This document shows, in pieces, positions 1 to 27,498 of a stretch of 64,000 bases of DNA. This stretch comes from Macrosoma leucophasiata. Lineage: Eukaryota > Arthropoda > Insecta > Lepidoptera > Hedylidae. The notes below the pieces were generated by a model. That model saw only the letters and a program-made list of their open reading frames with translations. It was not told the DNA's origin and made no database searches. The translations under genes were made by a program, and so were the position numbers. How positions within the stretch are numbered: position 1 is the first letter of the stretch; every line of letters begins with the position of its first letter. The stretch lies in the NCBI GenBank assembly GCA_036365455.1, contig JAWQUS010000027.1, positions 16,604,501 to 16,668,500 on the forward strand, in the 5' to 3' direction.

Positions 1-2927
1 TACTGTTTACTGTACTGCGCCGGTTTTAGTCTTCCTGTTACTCATAACGGCTACATGTGATGCAGCCATCGTTTAATTTTATTTTTAGGTATAATATGAA
101 ATTTGAACATTATTGCCAAATAATCAAGTATGATTAGACTGAAATATTCGATCTGTAATGATAAAATTTGCATTTGTTTAATTTAAAGGCGCACCACGCG
201 CGATGGCTCAAACTAAATTAATTGTAACATTTCAGTATTTATGTTCGCCTTTGTATAACATATCACACTACACTGTTACGTTGTGTATTATCAGATGCTA
301 ATCTGTTGTACAGTTCAGTTCAATTGATCTCTGATAGATAATGTTTTGTTTAATTTTCAATCTACGTAGAATAAAGTTTCCGTCGTGCAAGCCAAAGAGC
401 ATGATGTATTTTTATGATTTCTATACATTAATGTTAAGGATCAGTCTTTATAAGTATACCATATTAATGCCATTTTATTAGTGAATGTGGAAACAATACA
501 CAAATTGTTGTAATTGTACTATAATATTGTATATTTGTATGTAAACCGAGAGGGTAATGTTTCTGATGTAGAGTGACTCGACCAATCGTGTAATTGATGG
601 CTAGCGTTATTTCCATCAGGTAGTACTCAATGGCATTATTTCTCCCTAAGTGTAAGCTAGATTACCGTAATAGATTATTTAAATGACAATGTGAATATTT
701 TTAATTAACAAGATGAATGTTACAACATGTGATTTCAAAACAACAAAAAAATACAATAAATTTTACATGAAATTATGTATTTTGTTTTCGACCCATGTCA
801 TCTCTTAAAAGCCGGCGCTCACTGACGGTTGATTTTCGATCTTATTTCAACGTTTTTAGCTAGCAATAAGATGACATTATTTTATACGAATATGATGAAA
901 GGTATCGCGTGATGACGCGACTTACCGCGGCATACCATTGAACGTCGCCTCATTCCCTAGGTTACTACGGGATGTCCGGCACAACGTCAAATTTTACAGG
1001 ATTGCTACGGCACGCCACTGTAACACGTGAGACGCATAGATTACTGTTTGGTGTCAAAAAAAGTGAGTGCTAACTGTGAAAAATAAGGTCGAATTCGGAT
1101 TGAATGCAAGTGAATTTTGTACCCACGATCACTGCTGGAAACTCGCCTAGCATGTGTAATCGACACCTAACCCCGTGGATAGGTGTATATACGGCATCAT
1201 ACGTACGGCGTGTGAATATTTTTCGAGACTGTGGTAAGGAGGCACACGCACGGCGTATTTTTCAAATCCATAGGTACGGCAGTGTCCCACACGCCATGCC
1301 GTGTTTTTTCGCAATATATCCCATTCATCGAAGACTATGAGACAATGGTTGCCAGGCCTCCGGATAAAACCGGACATAGGCTTTTTGATTCCTTGTCCGG
1401 TCAAAATACGCGATATCCGAATTTTGTGAGGCTTTTTATATTTCGCAAACGAGCGGCCTTTTTACTCAAATGTCCGGCCAAACTTTGTAGTCTCTCCGAC
1501 TTAAGGTTTAGCAACCTGGCCGGAGAGCAAACAATAATCATAATTCACTTCCGTTTTTTTTATATCCGTCAAGTTATTATAAGATTGTGGGTAGGTACAG
1601 TTAGGGAACTCGCAGCTTATCCAAAATCAATCAAATAGGTACAGCATTCATTACCTCCGGCCGCCACGCCACATAAGAATGCCCGTGTGATCAAGTTCAG
1701 TTCCCTGATAATACGCTTCACGTAAAGCTAAATCAAGAAAAACAAAATACATGCACGTAATGAAGATTTAATAATGTGTACTGTTCGTATATACAAGTTA
1801 TTACAAAAGTATCCTAAAGTATATAAGTATAATACTATTATATTGCTAAAGAACAAATACATGTTCGAATACGTTAAGATATAATAAAATTTCAGTAATA
1901 AATCAATTAAAATTAAGGTTTATCCATAAACAAACGGCTTGCTGCCGAGGTTCAGTTTTCCCATCTTTTTTTGTTAATATTAAAAAGTATATTTAAAAAA
2001 AAGTAGGTACTACAATTTATCAACCACGTTTAACAAACAAAAAGAAACAGTTGTTTTTGGCTTGGTCTAGAGTTTTACTTATGTGTGTGAACTACTGTGA
2101 ACTATTGTCAGAGAATATGTAATAATTGCTATTGTGTAAATTAGAGGAACACAAAAGCAAATGACTTACTCACTTATGGGTATCTAAATTAATCATAGAA
2201 TTAATAAAATCAATGTCCATAGAATAATAGTAGGTAGTAAGGATAGTAATTAAAATACGCCTTGATACGAGAAACCGCCGGCGACGATTTTTAGAACCCA
2301 CGGAGAGAAATGTAGTTTTTTTTCTCGCGTATTCTTGATAATAATATGTCAGTATTTTAAATCTCTTACCAAATGTAAAAGTAGGGGCCACGCGGAGACG
2401 GAGAGGTAAAGACGTTTTTTTTTGGTTGTGCGTTTGTTTGCTAATTAAATATGTCTAGATACTTATGTGTCAGAAATAGGGCGTTACAATATTATTGCCC
2501 GGGCTGTCAATGGTTGTAAGCTAGCACTGAGCAGGGACCAAGGGGCCTCCTAGCCGCCCCGGGCACCCGTAGTGGACCTTAGTCCGACACTGCATTATAG
2601 TGGTACATACATAATTTGTTTTTGCGTTCCTCTAGGTCTACAAGAAAAATTGATAATTTATACAAGTAGGTTACAAAACCAAGAATTTACTCAATGTAAC
2701 ATCAGTGTTTACATTGAATAAATTTTATATTGTGTTTACAATAGTGGGTAAGAGATTACGAACATGCGAAGGATGTAGTCATAGTGTAATGATGACTCTA
2801 TTAGGCATTAGTCATCGCAACTATGTTCAGATAACTTTATTAGGCCTCATTTACACGGAGTTGTTGTCGTCAAGACAAGTGTATCCTAAAATAGGTTTCA
2901 CTTACTCCAGCAAAATATTTAACAGTA
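1..2927. other. Left-edge non-coding DNA, no gene recognised
   Basis: AT-rich sequence with only short open frames that resemble no family I know. A poly(A)-signal-like ATACAATAAA near 750 on the plus strand could belong to the 3' UTR of a gene outside the window, but no coding end is visible. About 1340-1530 has a CCGG-rich patch (TTGCCAGGCCTCCGG ... AACCTGGCCGGAG) that reads like an old interspersed repeat; its class is unknown. Confidence 0.4.
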
Positions 2928-3402
2928 TCCAACAAGAAACAATGCACATCGACCTCACGAAGGAGACTTCGGCTTATTTCGTTTTTTTTTATATGAGGAA
3001 AGTGATGACTGCAGCCTATAAATACCCACACAAAGACCAGAGGTCAAAATGCAGATGCGTTACCACTTCTGTGGCCTAAGGTATTGTGCCTCGGTGCCGT
3101 ACATTACCACCTGACCGGAACACGATATTGCTGAACACTACCATTTAGCGGCAAATTTATTAGGTTATGCGGTGGTGCCTACGCCCGCGAGCTCCGTCAC
3201 TGGAGCTCTATCTGTAGAGCGTTATCTTTTTCGCACCTTACCAATATGACATTTGTCCACCATTTTGATCAAGTTTTGACCAATACCGAAATATCAGTGC
3301 TTACGTAGACAGTGTGCAGCAGAGATAACGCTCTACGAAGTCGAAACTAGCCGATTGTCACTTTCATAGGCTCGATGTACAATATTTCTTGATGACCACT
3401 GT
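2928..3402 (+). mobile_element. MITE, CAAGAAATAATGCACATCGA family, copy 1, split by a SINE
   Basis: The left end reads CAACAAGAAACAATGCACATC and the right end, reverse complemented, reads TCAAGAAATATTGTACATCG, so the ends form an imperfect terminal inverted repeat. The same sequence occurs complete and in opposite orientation at 31493-31731 (about 239 bp) and truncated at 52312-52505. Comparison with the complete copy shows that 2981-3209 here is an inserted SINE. No transposase is encoded; the class is unknown. Confidence 0.75.
2981..3209 (-). repeat. SINE-like repeat, minus, nested in a MITE
   Basis: Member of the main dispersed family of the window. Its sense form begins ACTGGTGGTAGAGCTC, continues through GCGGGCGTAGGCACCACCGC and a GTGTTCAGCACTATCGTG block, and ends GTTTGCCACTT plus an A-rich tail. 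This copy has lost the tail end. It interrupts the MITE, so it is the younger of the two. Confidence 0.8.
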
Positions 3403-4779
3403 ACCTATGTATTTTTCAGACTTATAAATAGCATCGATGATTTCCTTTCCGTTTCATATTTACATACATATTTAAATGTCGTCATGTCGTATTTTAACAC
3501 ACCTAAATATAATAAAATCCTAATAACTACATGACAAACAACGCTTAGGTCTAAACCGGTGGGTCTAGAAGTATACCTAATATAGCAAAATTTTGCAGAA
3601 GAGTTCTTTTATATACGTCGTAGCTACATGATAAATGGCTTGCAAATAACCTGCTTATAAAAAGTCTCGTCGTGGAGCTGTTTTCTGTGATCTTGTGAGG
3701 CTAAACCTACCTACATAACAATTAAAACCTTGACATTCAGCCATATTGTTATTCGAGACCAATCCGAACATTTTAACACAGTTAACGATAAACATCGGAC
3801 TCATGTAACTCATTTTTCATGAAACCTAGAGCCCGCCAAGTCTTAGCGGCCAGCTTATTTCTCCATGTAAATGACGCTCTACTGTGGAAATATTAGGAAA
3901 ACAATTTATAAAATCTGCTGTGTGTTCAGTTATAAAGATATAGGCACCTCTATTACACGATGAATGCTACGTTTCAACCGCGTAACTTAATAGCATGTCC
4001 TCATTTACATCTTTGATTTTTTTCGGCTTTCGTAGAGCCAACGAGAGCAATAGCGATAACCTGAATATCGCTATCGGTTCCATAGCGCCTACTAAAGAAT
4101 TAACGGCAGTCTAATTATATAAAACAAGGAAAAAAGCGGTTAAGTAAGACAGTCGAACGAAATGAAATTAAATGAATCAATTCCTTAATATTCTGGCAGT
4201 AATCATAAATATCACATTACAATTTCAGTTAATTACATGTTTCGCTGCCAAAATTGTTTCTAGATGATAAAATAAGAAATAAGTATTAAATATTCTTAAA
4301 AACGTAAAAGTATAATTTAGAAATAATAACATAACATTCTTAAATATAAAGCAAGATAACTTTAATAAAATGTGTAACAAACTACAGACATTTTAGTTCA
4401 GTATGGTGGATAGACTTTTTTAAGATAGGCACTGAAAAAATTCAGTGCAATGCAAAGGTAGGCATATACTACAAAAAGAATTATTACTTTTAGAAATCCG
4501 TACGACCTCGGTCCCGATTATATAAGAACAATATTACTTTAGCAAATACTACAAAAACGAAATTACTTAATTACAAACGTCCAGAAATAAAAGTAACTTA
4601 ATTTTAAAAAGTAATCTTGTAGATATCTAATGTATACAAATAACTACCTATTGTGATTAATACTACAATAATAGAGATTTTAATGTCTATATATATAATA
4701 TACTAAGATAGAATGAAAGGAATATTTTACCAGTCTTTTAGAAGCCTAATGAATGTTGGTTGTGGAATAACAGGTTTAA
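3403..4779. other. Intergenic DNA downstream of Hem
   Basis: AT-rich, no supported gene. A small inverted repeat (AATAGCGATA ... TATCGCTATCGG) lies near 4050-4080. The rightmost few hundred bases may be Hem 3' UTR if a later polyadenylation site is used. Confidence 0.4.
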
Positions 4780-4785
4780 TTTATT
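4780..4785 (-). terminator. Candidate Hem poly(A) signal
   Basis: AATAAA on the minus strand (TTTATT on plus), about 140 bases past the Hem stop codon. It is the nearest canonical hexamer I noticed, but other A/T-rich hexamers lie further down. Confidence 0.4.
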
Positions 4786-4927
4786 ACAATATAGATAGAA
4801 TATAAATTAATAACTGTATTATGGTCAATATTCTACTGATAATAACCTTAAGATTATTGGAATTGTCACTACATAAAAGTAATATTATATGGGTTTAATC
4901 CTGCATGTCTTAAGACACTGCTTTGAA

Positions 4928-7900
4928 TTATGAATGCACTAGCATCTGTTCTTGTTTATAAACTTCGTGATAAGCATTGCGTATCAAAACGTAAGGGAAA
5001 CATGATTCTAATAAATCCATGGTAAGGAATGGTGATTCTTGAACAATTAGATCCAGCAGCAAGTAAACTGATTCTCGATTCCTTATTGCCTCTTTATCTG
5101 TCTCTTGACCGAGTCGTAATAATGATGAAGATGCTAAAGCTAAGAACTCTTTCATCCTATCCTCAATGTCTCCTTGCCCACAAATCGTGAAAAGTGCCCC
5201 AAAGATATGATTGATGGCAGGTGCCATGCAGTGAATGTTATTTGCGTGACCTTCCAATGACGGTCTGTAGAATGAGCCTTCACTGCGGGCTAATCTCGGT
5301 AGCGACACTGCAACGAATACCATCAAGAGACAGACAATCAGATGTTCCTCCTCTTCAGTTTCTGCCTTATGTTGTCGCAGTGCAGATGCTAACGTCGGAT
5401 CCACTTTACACGACAGTCCGGCGGCCGAGCACATCTCCGATATCACGCGCATCGGGTCGCCGCTGGGCAATTGCTGTTGGAAATCTTTAATAGAACTGAT
5501 CAAAAACGGTATTCGGCGCTCTAAGACATCGAGAAGAGATTCCTGGGCGACCTGCCGGAAACAAAGTATTACGCCGATTATTGTCATTCTCTGAAGAACA
5601 TTGTCTACGTGTTGCAATCTTTTGAACTGTTCTCTCATAATTTCTGGTTTATCGAAATTTGTCCTGAGCATCTGTAGCACCTCTTTGTTTTGCACCACCA
5701 ACTTTTTCAGTTCCTGCACTTGACTGGCGATATGCCACATCAATGTTTCACTCAATAATTTCATTCCATACGGTCCGATTAATTCGGCTAATGCTCTCAG
5801 TTCGTTGATATCAGAGTATTCTTCTGCATTAAACAGAATAGCACCTTCAGCGGACAAACTCACGAATGCTTTCTGATTCATAGAAAAGCAAATATTACCT
5901 CCACTTACTCTCCTAAGCAAAATTTCTGAATACCATTGTGTATAAAGAGATGCTATAGTTTTTTCACCGTGACTGTCCATATTTTGAGTTTGTTGTAAAA
6001 GGCAATTGTTGAAGACACGTGTAATATCTATGTGCACATAGTTTTCAACAGTCTGCAGTACATTCATATATGCTCGGACACTAACAAGTAGTTCAGATGG
6101 TTTTGCAATTTCAGTAGTGTCTTGATTGAACATGACCATTCCCACTAATGCTTTGGAAAATCGAGTTTCCAAATGCTGATGTAAGTATTCCCTGGGAGCA
6201 AAAGTGTATTCCCAAGCATTGACTGTTGAACAATAGTTGATTGCAAAACATAATTCGGTTAAAGCCATGTGTAATTTATCCATTGTGGTCAACTCTTCTC
6301 TTGTTTTCCTGTAACTCTCAGCTCCAGGTTTCACTATTTCTGTAGGATTCTTCTTGTTCTTGTCTTTTTTCTTTCTATTTGCCAAATGGGCAATAGTTTG
6401 TGCACAATGTTTTGGGAGCAGTTTATCACTCATGGTGCATTGTTCATCACATATAGTTGTGATTATATTCTTGGCTTCTTTAGCCATTTCGTCCAAGAAA
6501 ATGTTCACAACAGAAAGACTTCTATCTCTGATATGATGTCTCTCCTCTGGGCAAAGTTCATGAGTACAATTTTGGAAATGACTGCAAATTAGAGGAAATG
6601 CAATAATGTAACGATTCTGTGCTGGAAATTCGAGGCACATGTGAAATTGACTTTCAAATATTTTGTTGTAAAAACAAAACAATGATAAATCAGACGTCTC
6701 AACCATTATTTCATCAAGGTTATCAACCATTTTTGTGTGAAATACCATTTTGTCAATAAACTGGGCTAATTCCCGCTGATCAACAAGATTTAGCTGTGCT
6801 TTAGCTACAGATGTGTATGCCTGTATTCTAAACCAGTCCAGGCGAAATGCTCGAAAATCAAATAATTCATTATCTTCAACTTGTTTTACACTCAAATTTG
6901 CAGCTGTATTACATAGTGATGACAAAATGATACTCTCATCCTCAGGACACACTTTTAAATTTTGTATCATAAGGTTCAAAGCAACTGCATCAAAACCAGA
7001 CAAATACTGAACATAATATCTTTGCATCACTTGACTGTACTTTCTTACTAAAGCTCTCAACTCTTCCATATGAAATAGAAGTTCTGGGAGCTGTCTGTCA
7101 ACTAAATCTTCAGTAGATTTTCCTTTAACTTTCTGGGGTGGATTGTCATTGTGGCGTAGTAGCCAAAAGACTTCATCCCTTGCATAGCAGAGACCAATAA
7201 AGATAAGTAAAGCTTTAGGTCCCAATAATCCTGGTTGATCCGTTAAAATCAACCCCAACTCTTTTAAAGCAGTTCTTAAAAATTTTCTGCGTTCTCTGTG
7301 CTTGTAGCCTGCCTTTTGCACTGCATGATGATAGCAATCTTTGACTTCAGAAATTCTCTTTCCATAACCCTTTATTCCATCAAAATAGCTCTGAATATAA
7401 GAATGAATATAAATAACTTCATCACGGAATAGGGAAAGAACCCATCCTGACTCAAGAGCACTGACCCACATTTTGTTTGCATGGTCTTGTTGCAATAGCT
7501 GATGGCAGAGTGCAAAACCAAATATGACCCACCTCTCCAATGATTCCAGAGAAATGTATTCACATGACATTGTGTTTGTTTCAGATGGCTTCAGAAGGAG
7601 AGCAGGGTTGCTGACTAAACTCAACTTTTGTTCTGATCTCCAATGCTCTGCTGTTAAGTTTCTTGCAGGATACACATGCCACAAGGAATTTAAAGCTGCT
7701 ATCAGTGCTTTCTGGTGAGGCACAAATTCTTCAGAAAGTTTCTTTAATGGTGCATCATAGTCAACAATCATTTGACCTAGACGAGGGAAGCTTGAATCAA
7801 TCTGGTTATGAAGCAATTCATGAGCTGCATTAAATAGTCCCAGCACAGCTTTTCGGTCTTCGACTCGAGAGAGAAGTATCATTAGTGATACATAAGTAGA

Positions 7901-8305
7901 CACCAGGTCTAGATAATTTTTTGTTAATTCAAAATTTAAAGTCAAGTCAAGCGTGACCTGACAAGCATCCATTATGTTCAGTAATTCGCAAACATTGTCT
8001 TTGAAATCTAATAGATCAACAAATGTGTAGTAATAAAGAGATAGAGATTTAATTATTTCATTTTTAATGCCTGTGATAGCTTGAAGGCCTTTTACATCAA
8101 TGTTAGGGAATCTTCTTACAATATGTTTTATGGAAGACTCCAAAGTTTTGTCAGATAGGAAAGCAGGTTTGGACTTTGCATCACCGCATGCTTTCTTTAT
8201 GTTGTATATTCTCGTTAACATCCCAATACCACGGTCATTGAGGATAATGAGCTTCTCAGCCAGCTTCTGCTGGCCGATATGGGCAGTTCTGGATATGGTA
8301 GACAT
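4928..8305 (-). CDS. Hem: Hem / NCK-associated protein 1, WAVE regulatory complex subunit
   Basis: A single open frame of 1125 codons, essentially the usual length of animal NCKAP1 (about 1128). It starts [19 protein letters not shown] and keeps family landmarks throughout, for example [10 protein letters not shown] near residue 70, [22 protein letters not shown] sequence in the C-terminal half, and the hydrophobic [20 protein letters not shown] stretch near residue 1000. In the known pathway Hem/Kette pairs with Sra-1/CYFIP in the WAVE complex, relaying Rac to Arp2/3 actin branching at the cell cortex. The whole coding region is intronless here, unlike the many-exon vertebrate gene. TTTCAGG immediately before the ATG (AG one base upstream) suggests a spliced 5' UTR exon. 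Divergent from CDC5L. Identity is firm; why it lacks coding introns is open. Confidence 0.97.
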   Translation of the reverse strand: MSTISRTAHIGQQKLAEKLIILNDRGIGMLTRIYNIKKACGDAKSKPAFLSDKTLESSIKHIVRRFPNIDVKGLQAITGIKNEIIKSLSLYYYTFVDLLDFKDNVCELLNIMDACQVTLDLTLNFELTKNYLDLVSTYVSLMILLSRVEDRKAVLGLFNAAHELLHNQIDSSFPRLGQMIVDYDAPLKKLSEEFVPHQKALIAALNSLWHVYPARNLTAEHWRSEQKLSLVSNPALLLKPSETNTMSCEYISLESLERWVIFGFALCHQLLQQDHANKMWVSALESGWVLSLFRDEVIYIHSYIQSYFDGIKGYGKRISEVKDCYHHAVQKAGYKHRERRKFLRTALKELGLILTDQPGLLGPKALLIFIGLCYARDEVFWLLRHNDNPPQKVKGKSTEDLVDRQLPELLFHMEELRALVRKYSQVMQRYYVQYLSGFDAVALNLMIQNLKVCPEDESIILSSLCNTAANLSVKQVEDNELFDFRAFRLDWFRIQAYTSVAKAQLNLVDQRELAQFIDKMVFHTKMVDNLDEIMVETSDLSLFCFYNKIFESQFHMCLEFPAQNRYIIAFPLICSHFQNCTHELCPEERHHIRDRSLSVVNIFLDEMAKEAKNIITTICDEQCTMSDKLLPKHCAQTIAHLANRKKKDKNKKNPTEIVKPGAESYRKTREELTTMDKLHMALTELCFAINYCSTVNAWEYTFAPREYLHQHLETRFSKALVGMVMFNQDTTEIAKPSELLVSVRAYMNVLQTVENYVHIDITRVFNNCLLQQTQNMDSHGEKTIASLYTQWYSEILLRRVSGGNICFSMNQKAFVSLSAEGAILFNAEEYSDINELRALAELIGPYGMKLLSETLMWHIASQVQELKKLVVQNKEVLQMLRTNFDKPEIMREQFKRLQHVDNVLQRMTIIGVILCFRQVAQESLLDVLERRIPFLISSIKDFQQQLPSGDPMRVISEMCSAAGLSCKVDPTLASALRQHKAETEEEEHLIVCLLMVFVAVSLPRLARSEGSFYRPSLEGHANNIHCMAPAINHIFGALFTICGQGDIEDRMKEFLALASSSLLRLGQETDKEAIRNRESVYLLLDLIVQESPFLTMDLLESCFPYVLIRNAYHEVYKQEQMLVHS

Positions 8306-8858
8306 CCTGAAACCAAATTAATGGTCAGTAAATTGACCTACAAGGAGTAATTGACACAATAAATTATTTTGGTCAAAACGTAGGTGGTAATGTAACAACT
8401 GATCATTGTAAGCATCTTCACGAAGGGAAATACCTACTGTGCCCGATAATTCCGTTAATCACTTCCTTTCACAGTTCTTACATTCCTTTGATGGTCAATT
8501 CAAGGGTTTAACCTTTGGCATTTGTTATAGTTTAATAAGCTATTTACAATTAGATAATAATGTTGATTCAAACTGCACCAAGACAAACGTTAACCGATAA
8601 ATTAACAAATTATGTTGTGTTGGGATTGCCGTACCTGAAACGACGATGACGTTATATCTCATTCAATTCATAGTTTCCAGTTATTCAACAGTTCAACCAA
8701 CGAAAACGGATGCAGGTAAACTTAATTTTAATACTGTTAATGTTAATAATTATAGGGAAAAGGGAGTGCCTTCATAAAATAATCGCGTACAATCAAATCA
8801 AACACAATCGGTCACAATCCGCTTGACATTTATGAAATCAATCACTCAAGCAACCATT
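8306..8858. promoter_or_regulatory. Hem 5' flank, Hem side of the divergent spacer
   Basis: About 550 bases between the Hem start codon and the TIR element. It should contain the Hem 5' UTR exon, its intron and the promoter, since a splice acceptor abuts the ATG. I could not place the donor or the transcription start from sequence alone. Confidence 0.35.
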
Positions 8859-10376
8859 GAGCTATATACATGGAGACGAAATACCTACAAAATTGGCGTG
8901 ATTGCCTACAAAAATTTGGGCGATTACAATGGCCGCCTTTCCATAGGGTTGTTTTGATAAATATCGATATCATCTTCTCATACATGAGCGGTTAATATCG
9001 ATATTTTATCAACACGAATTCTTATTCTTTTAAAGTATGTATGCTTAGTCTTAGTAAAATCCACTCACTAAATTAGAGTTGAATATAATTGTAATAATTA
9101 TGATGTAGTAATAAAATGTATCCTATAATTTGCATGCAAATTAAATGGTGAAATATAAAAGAAAGCTATATTATTATGAAGATCTTATGTACCTACTATA
9201 CTTTTAGTAAATAAATAAATTCATTCATTCAAATGATCTCATTGATTACCAGCAGCTTGCGAAAGGTTCTCAGTTAGAACTAAAGCTAAAAATTGCAAAT
9301 TGTAGTAATGTTGAATTTCAGTAGGATTTTCTATATCAGCCTTCAAATGTGAGTCTTATGCTGACCAGCTCCTTGGAATGCATGCAAATTAAAATCATTA
9401 TGTTTAGTTAATTTGAGTAGCACGATGACGCTTCGGTTAAGTTAAATGCCAATAAACACATTAGATTTTTGTGCATTCTCGAAAGATCTTTTAATTACGT
9501 GTTTGACGTGAGTGCAACAGGATCTTATTTTTATTTTTTCTTTATTCAAACAATAATATAAAAGTAGCAGGAACGGCTCTAGGTATGTTAATGATATGAG
9601 TAATTGAATAGAAATGGAACCTGCTTCAATTTTCAGATGATACGCATGTAGAAGTTAGTGACACAGATCTGAACGGCCCTGTGATTTCCAGCACAGATGC
9701 GTAATATCTTAGGCCTTAGGAGTGGCAACGCATTTAGATTGAAAGCTCTGGTTTCGTGTAGACTGATAGGCTATTACTTACCAATGTAAACTGATACCCG
9801 TTTGCCACTTCATGAAATGAAAAAAAAAAACTGTGTTATGTTGTGCTTATACTTACACTCTAACAATCTCTGAAAAAATTCTGTGCTCTATGGATGCAAA
9901 AAAGGAGAAAACAAAAATTATTTAATTTACATCAATTTCTTCTTCGATATTTTATTAACAAACAAGAAATTCTGTCGAGTATAATGCTAATACAATATAA
10001 TATTACATCATTTAAATTGATATGTAAAATAATTTTATATCGATACTTCGATATATCAGGTTAGTATTCGTACATCACTATATAAAAATGCTATGTTGAC
10101 AACTTAAATGTATGCTTTGTTTGACAACAGATGTACCACAAATCGGGCGCATACAACGGCGCCGACCGTCACGCGAAGGCATAAGTATGACGTCACATCA
10201 AATCATTTCCAAAATTGATACTCTGCATGCATCTTGTGTCTCTTATTACATAGGGAGCTACTGGTTAGTTAGAAAGAGTCAAAACTGTTTTTGTCAAGAC
10301 ATGTGTCGATTTTACCCATTATTGTATAACTACTGTTTCTATAGTAGAATGTGCCTTCTCCATGTGTATTAACTCT
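8859..10376 (+). mobile_element. TIR element copy A in the Hem/CDC5L spacer
   Basis: An element of 1518 bp that begins GAGCTATATACATGGAGA and ends in the inverted relative AGAGTTAATACACATGGAGA. The same sequence lies inverted at 47888-49680 with similar ends, alignable almost throughout. It encodes no transposase. It contains three TATCGATA palindromes (near 8967, 8997 and 10036), an ATTTGCATGCAAAT palindrome near 9130 and a nested SINE shared with the other copy. No clear target duplication was seen. Most likely a non-autonomous DNA transposon; a hAT-like origin is possible because one end reads CAGAG. Confidence 0.8.
9688..9832 (+). repeat. Old SINE-like fragment inside TIR element A
   Basis: The 3' part of the main SINE-like family: GGCCCTGTGATTTCCAGCAC through CCGTTTGCCACTTCATG and an A run. 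The same fragment occupies the same place in the mirrored element at about 48735-48890, so the SINE landed before the two element copies separated. Confidence 0.75.
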
Positions 10377-10691
10377 GTGCTTCACTCACAGTCGGAGACT
10401 AGGGTTGTCAACATTGTCAAGTTGTTATCATTGGCATGATACTCATTAGAAAACCGATATTATTGATTATTGGTCTGTGGTTGGTGTTGTCTGTGGTCAC
10501 TCACTTGTCTTGTCAAAGGTTGTCAAACAAATGATTACAAATGGTGCATTTTCGTGCTTTCGTTTCATACTTTCTTTAACACACCGAAATATTTACAATT
10601 CTAGTGATTTTAATTGATGTTATTCTGGAAACAAGATAAAACATTAATTAATACAGTTTATCGAAGACAGTATACATCTTAAACCTTCAAG
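10377..10691 (+). promoter_or_regulatory. CDC5L 5' flank
   Basis: The 315 bases between the TIR element and the CDC5L start codon, rich in TTGTCAA-type words. The core promoter and 5' UTR should be here or in the element itself. No TATA box is evident. Confidence 0.35.
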
Positions 10692-26356
<15,665 letters not shown>

Positions 26357-26395
26357 TTGATAGAATAGCTTAACGATAAATGTCGTATTACTGCA

Positions 26396-26401
26396 AATAA
26401 A
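26396..26401 (+). terminator. CDC5L poly(A) signal
   Basis: AATAAA 40 bases after the CDC5L stop codon at 26354-26356. Confidence 0.75.
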
Positions 26402-26569
26402 ATTGTTCAGAGTTGCTAATATTAGTTGAGATGTAACTTTATGCACGAAAGTAAGTTTTATTACAATCCCTTAATAGCTTTACAGAATAGCATTGCTAGA
26501 ATTATTCAAATTCCAATGTTCTTCATTATGCAGTTTTATGAATCCGAAATTGAGTGTAACAATAAAATA

Positions 26570-26875
26570 CTCAATATAAGAGATGTGCCGCTTAGTCGAC
26601 AAAGCCGACTATCCGGCCACTATCGTAGTTGGCAGCTACTTGCGCCAACTATCAGACTTCCTACTTTGTATGTACTTATTTCTCAATACAACGTATGTAA
26701 GGGGAATAGCACAGGGACGGTTTTTCATATTATGGTTGTTCATACTTGATTATTTTGTTTTTCTCTGCCCACCACGTGAAATTATAATTTGGCATTGGTA
26801 GTAACTGTGGTTATACTACAACCGACTAATCGGCTAGCCGGCAAAAGGCATAATCGGCACATCTCTACTCAATAT
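26570..26875 (+). mobile_element. hAT MITE between CDC5L and FANCM
   Basis: Element 26578-26867 with ends AAGAGATGTGCCGCTTAG and, inverted, TAGAGATGTGCCGATTA. It is flanked by an exact 8-bp duplication CTCAATAT (26570-26577 and 26868-26875), diagnostic of the hAT superfamily. It sits in the 1.1-kb tail-to-tail spacer. Confidence 0.9.
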
Positions 26876-27261
26876 CTTTCAACTAAAAAATAATTATTGT
26901 ACCATTCAAACTATTTCACACACTGCAGAATGAATGAATAAAAGGAAAAATAAAATATTATAAACGGACTATACATTTATTTGTCTTTTAAACATCATAT
27001 TGTTCTAATTACATCATGATTTGGTGGCAATAAATTAATTATTCGAAATAATAACCTCTGCTTATTATTTGTTACAATTACTTCACACATGTTTCATAGG
27101 GTCTACGAAATTACCAAGATAGTAAACAGAGTTACAAAATGATAGACAATCGCAACACTGTAATGTTTACGTTTTATAAATAAATCTTCAAAAACAACTA
27201 TTCTAATAATATTATACCAGAACATAATTACATAGATATTTACACAATATCACAGACATCA

Positions 27262-27267
27262 TTTATT
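27262..27267 (-). terminator. Candidate FANCM poly(A) signal
   Basis: AATAAA on the minus strand, about 230 bases beyond the FANCM stop codon. The rest of 26876-27498 is AT-rich and holds nothing else I recognise. Confidence 0.5.
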
Positions 27268-27498
27268 TGGGAATCGGTGACCCAACCAGACTACAAGCAG
27301 ATATTGCTTTTCATTGACTTTTTGGCCATTACAATCAATGACTAATTACGAATCAACAACGTAATAACAATATCTTCACCACGAGACGATACGATACATT
27401 TCTGAAGGTCACAGAATTTTGGAAACACGCAGCCTTATGCTTCCTACTACCTTTTTCAGGTTCTACAAATATTCTATACTGGTGTCGATTGGTCAGTC

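Noticed and set aside
1231..1638. A 135-codon plus-strand open frame near the left edge
   Set aside because: No recognisable family, unusual composition, overlaps a CCGG-rich repeat-like patch, and no splice context supports it.
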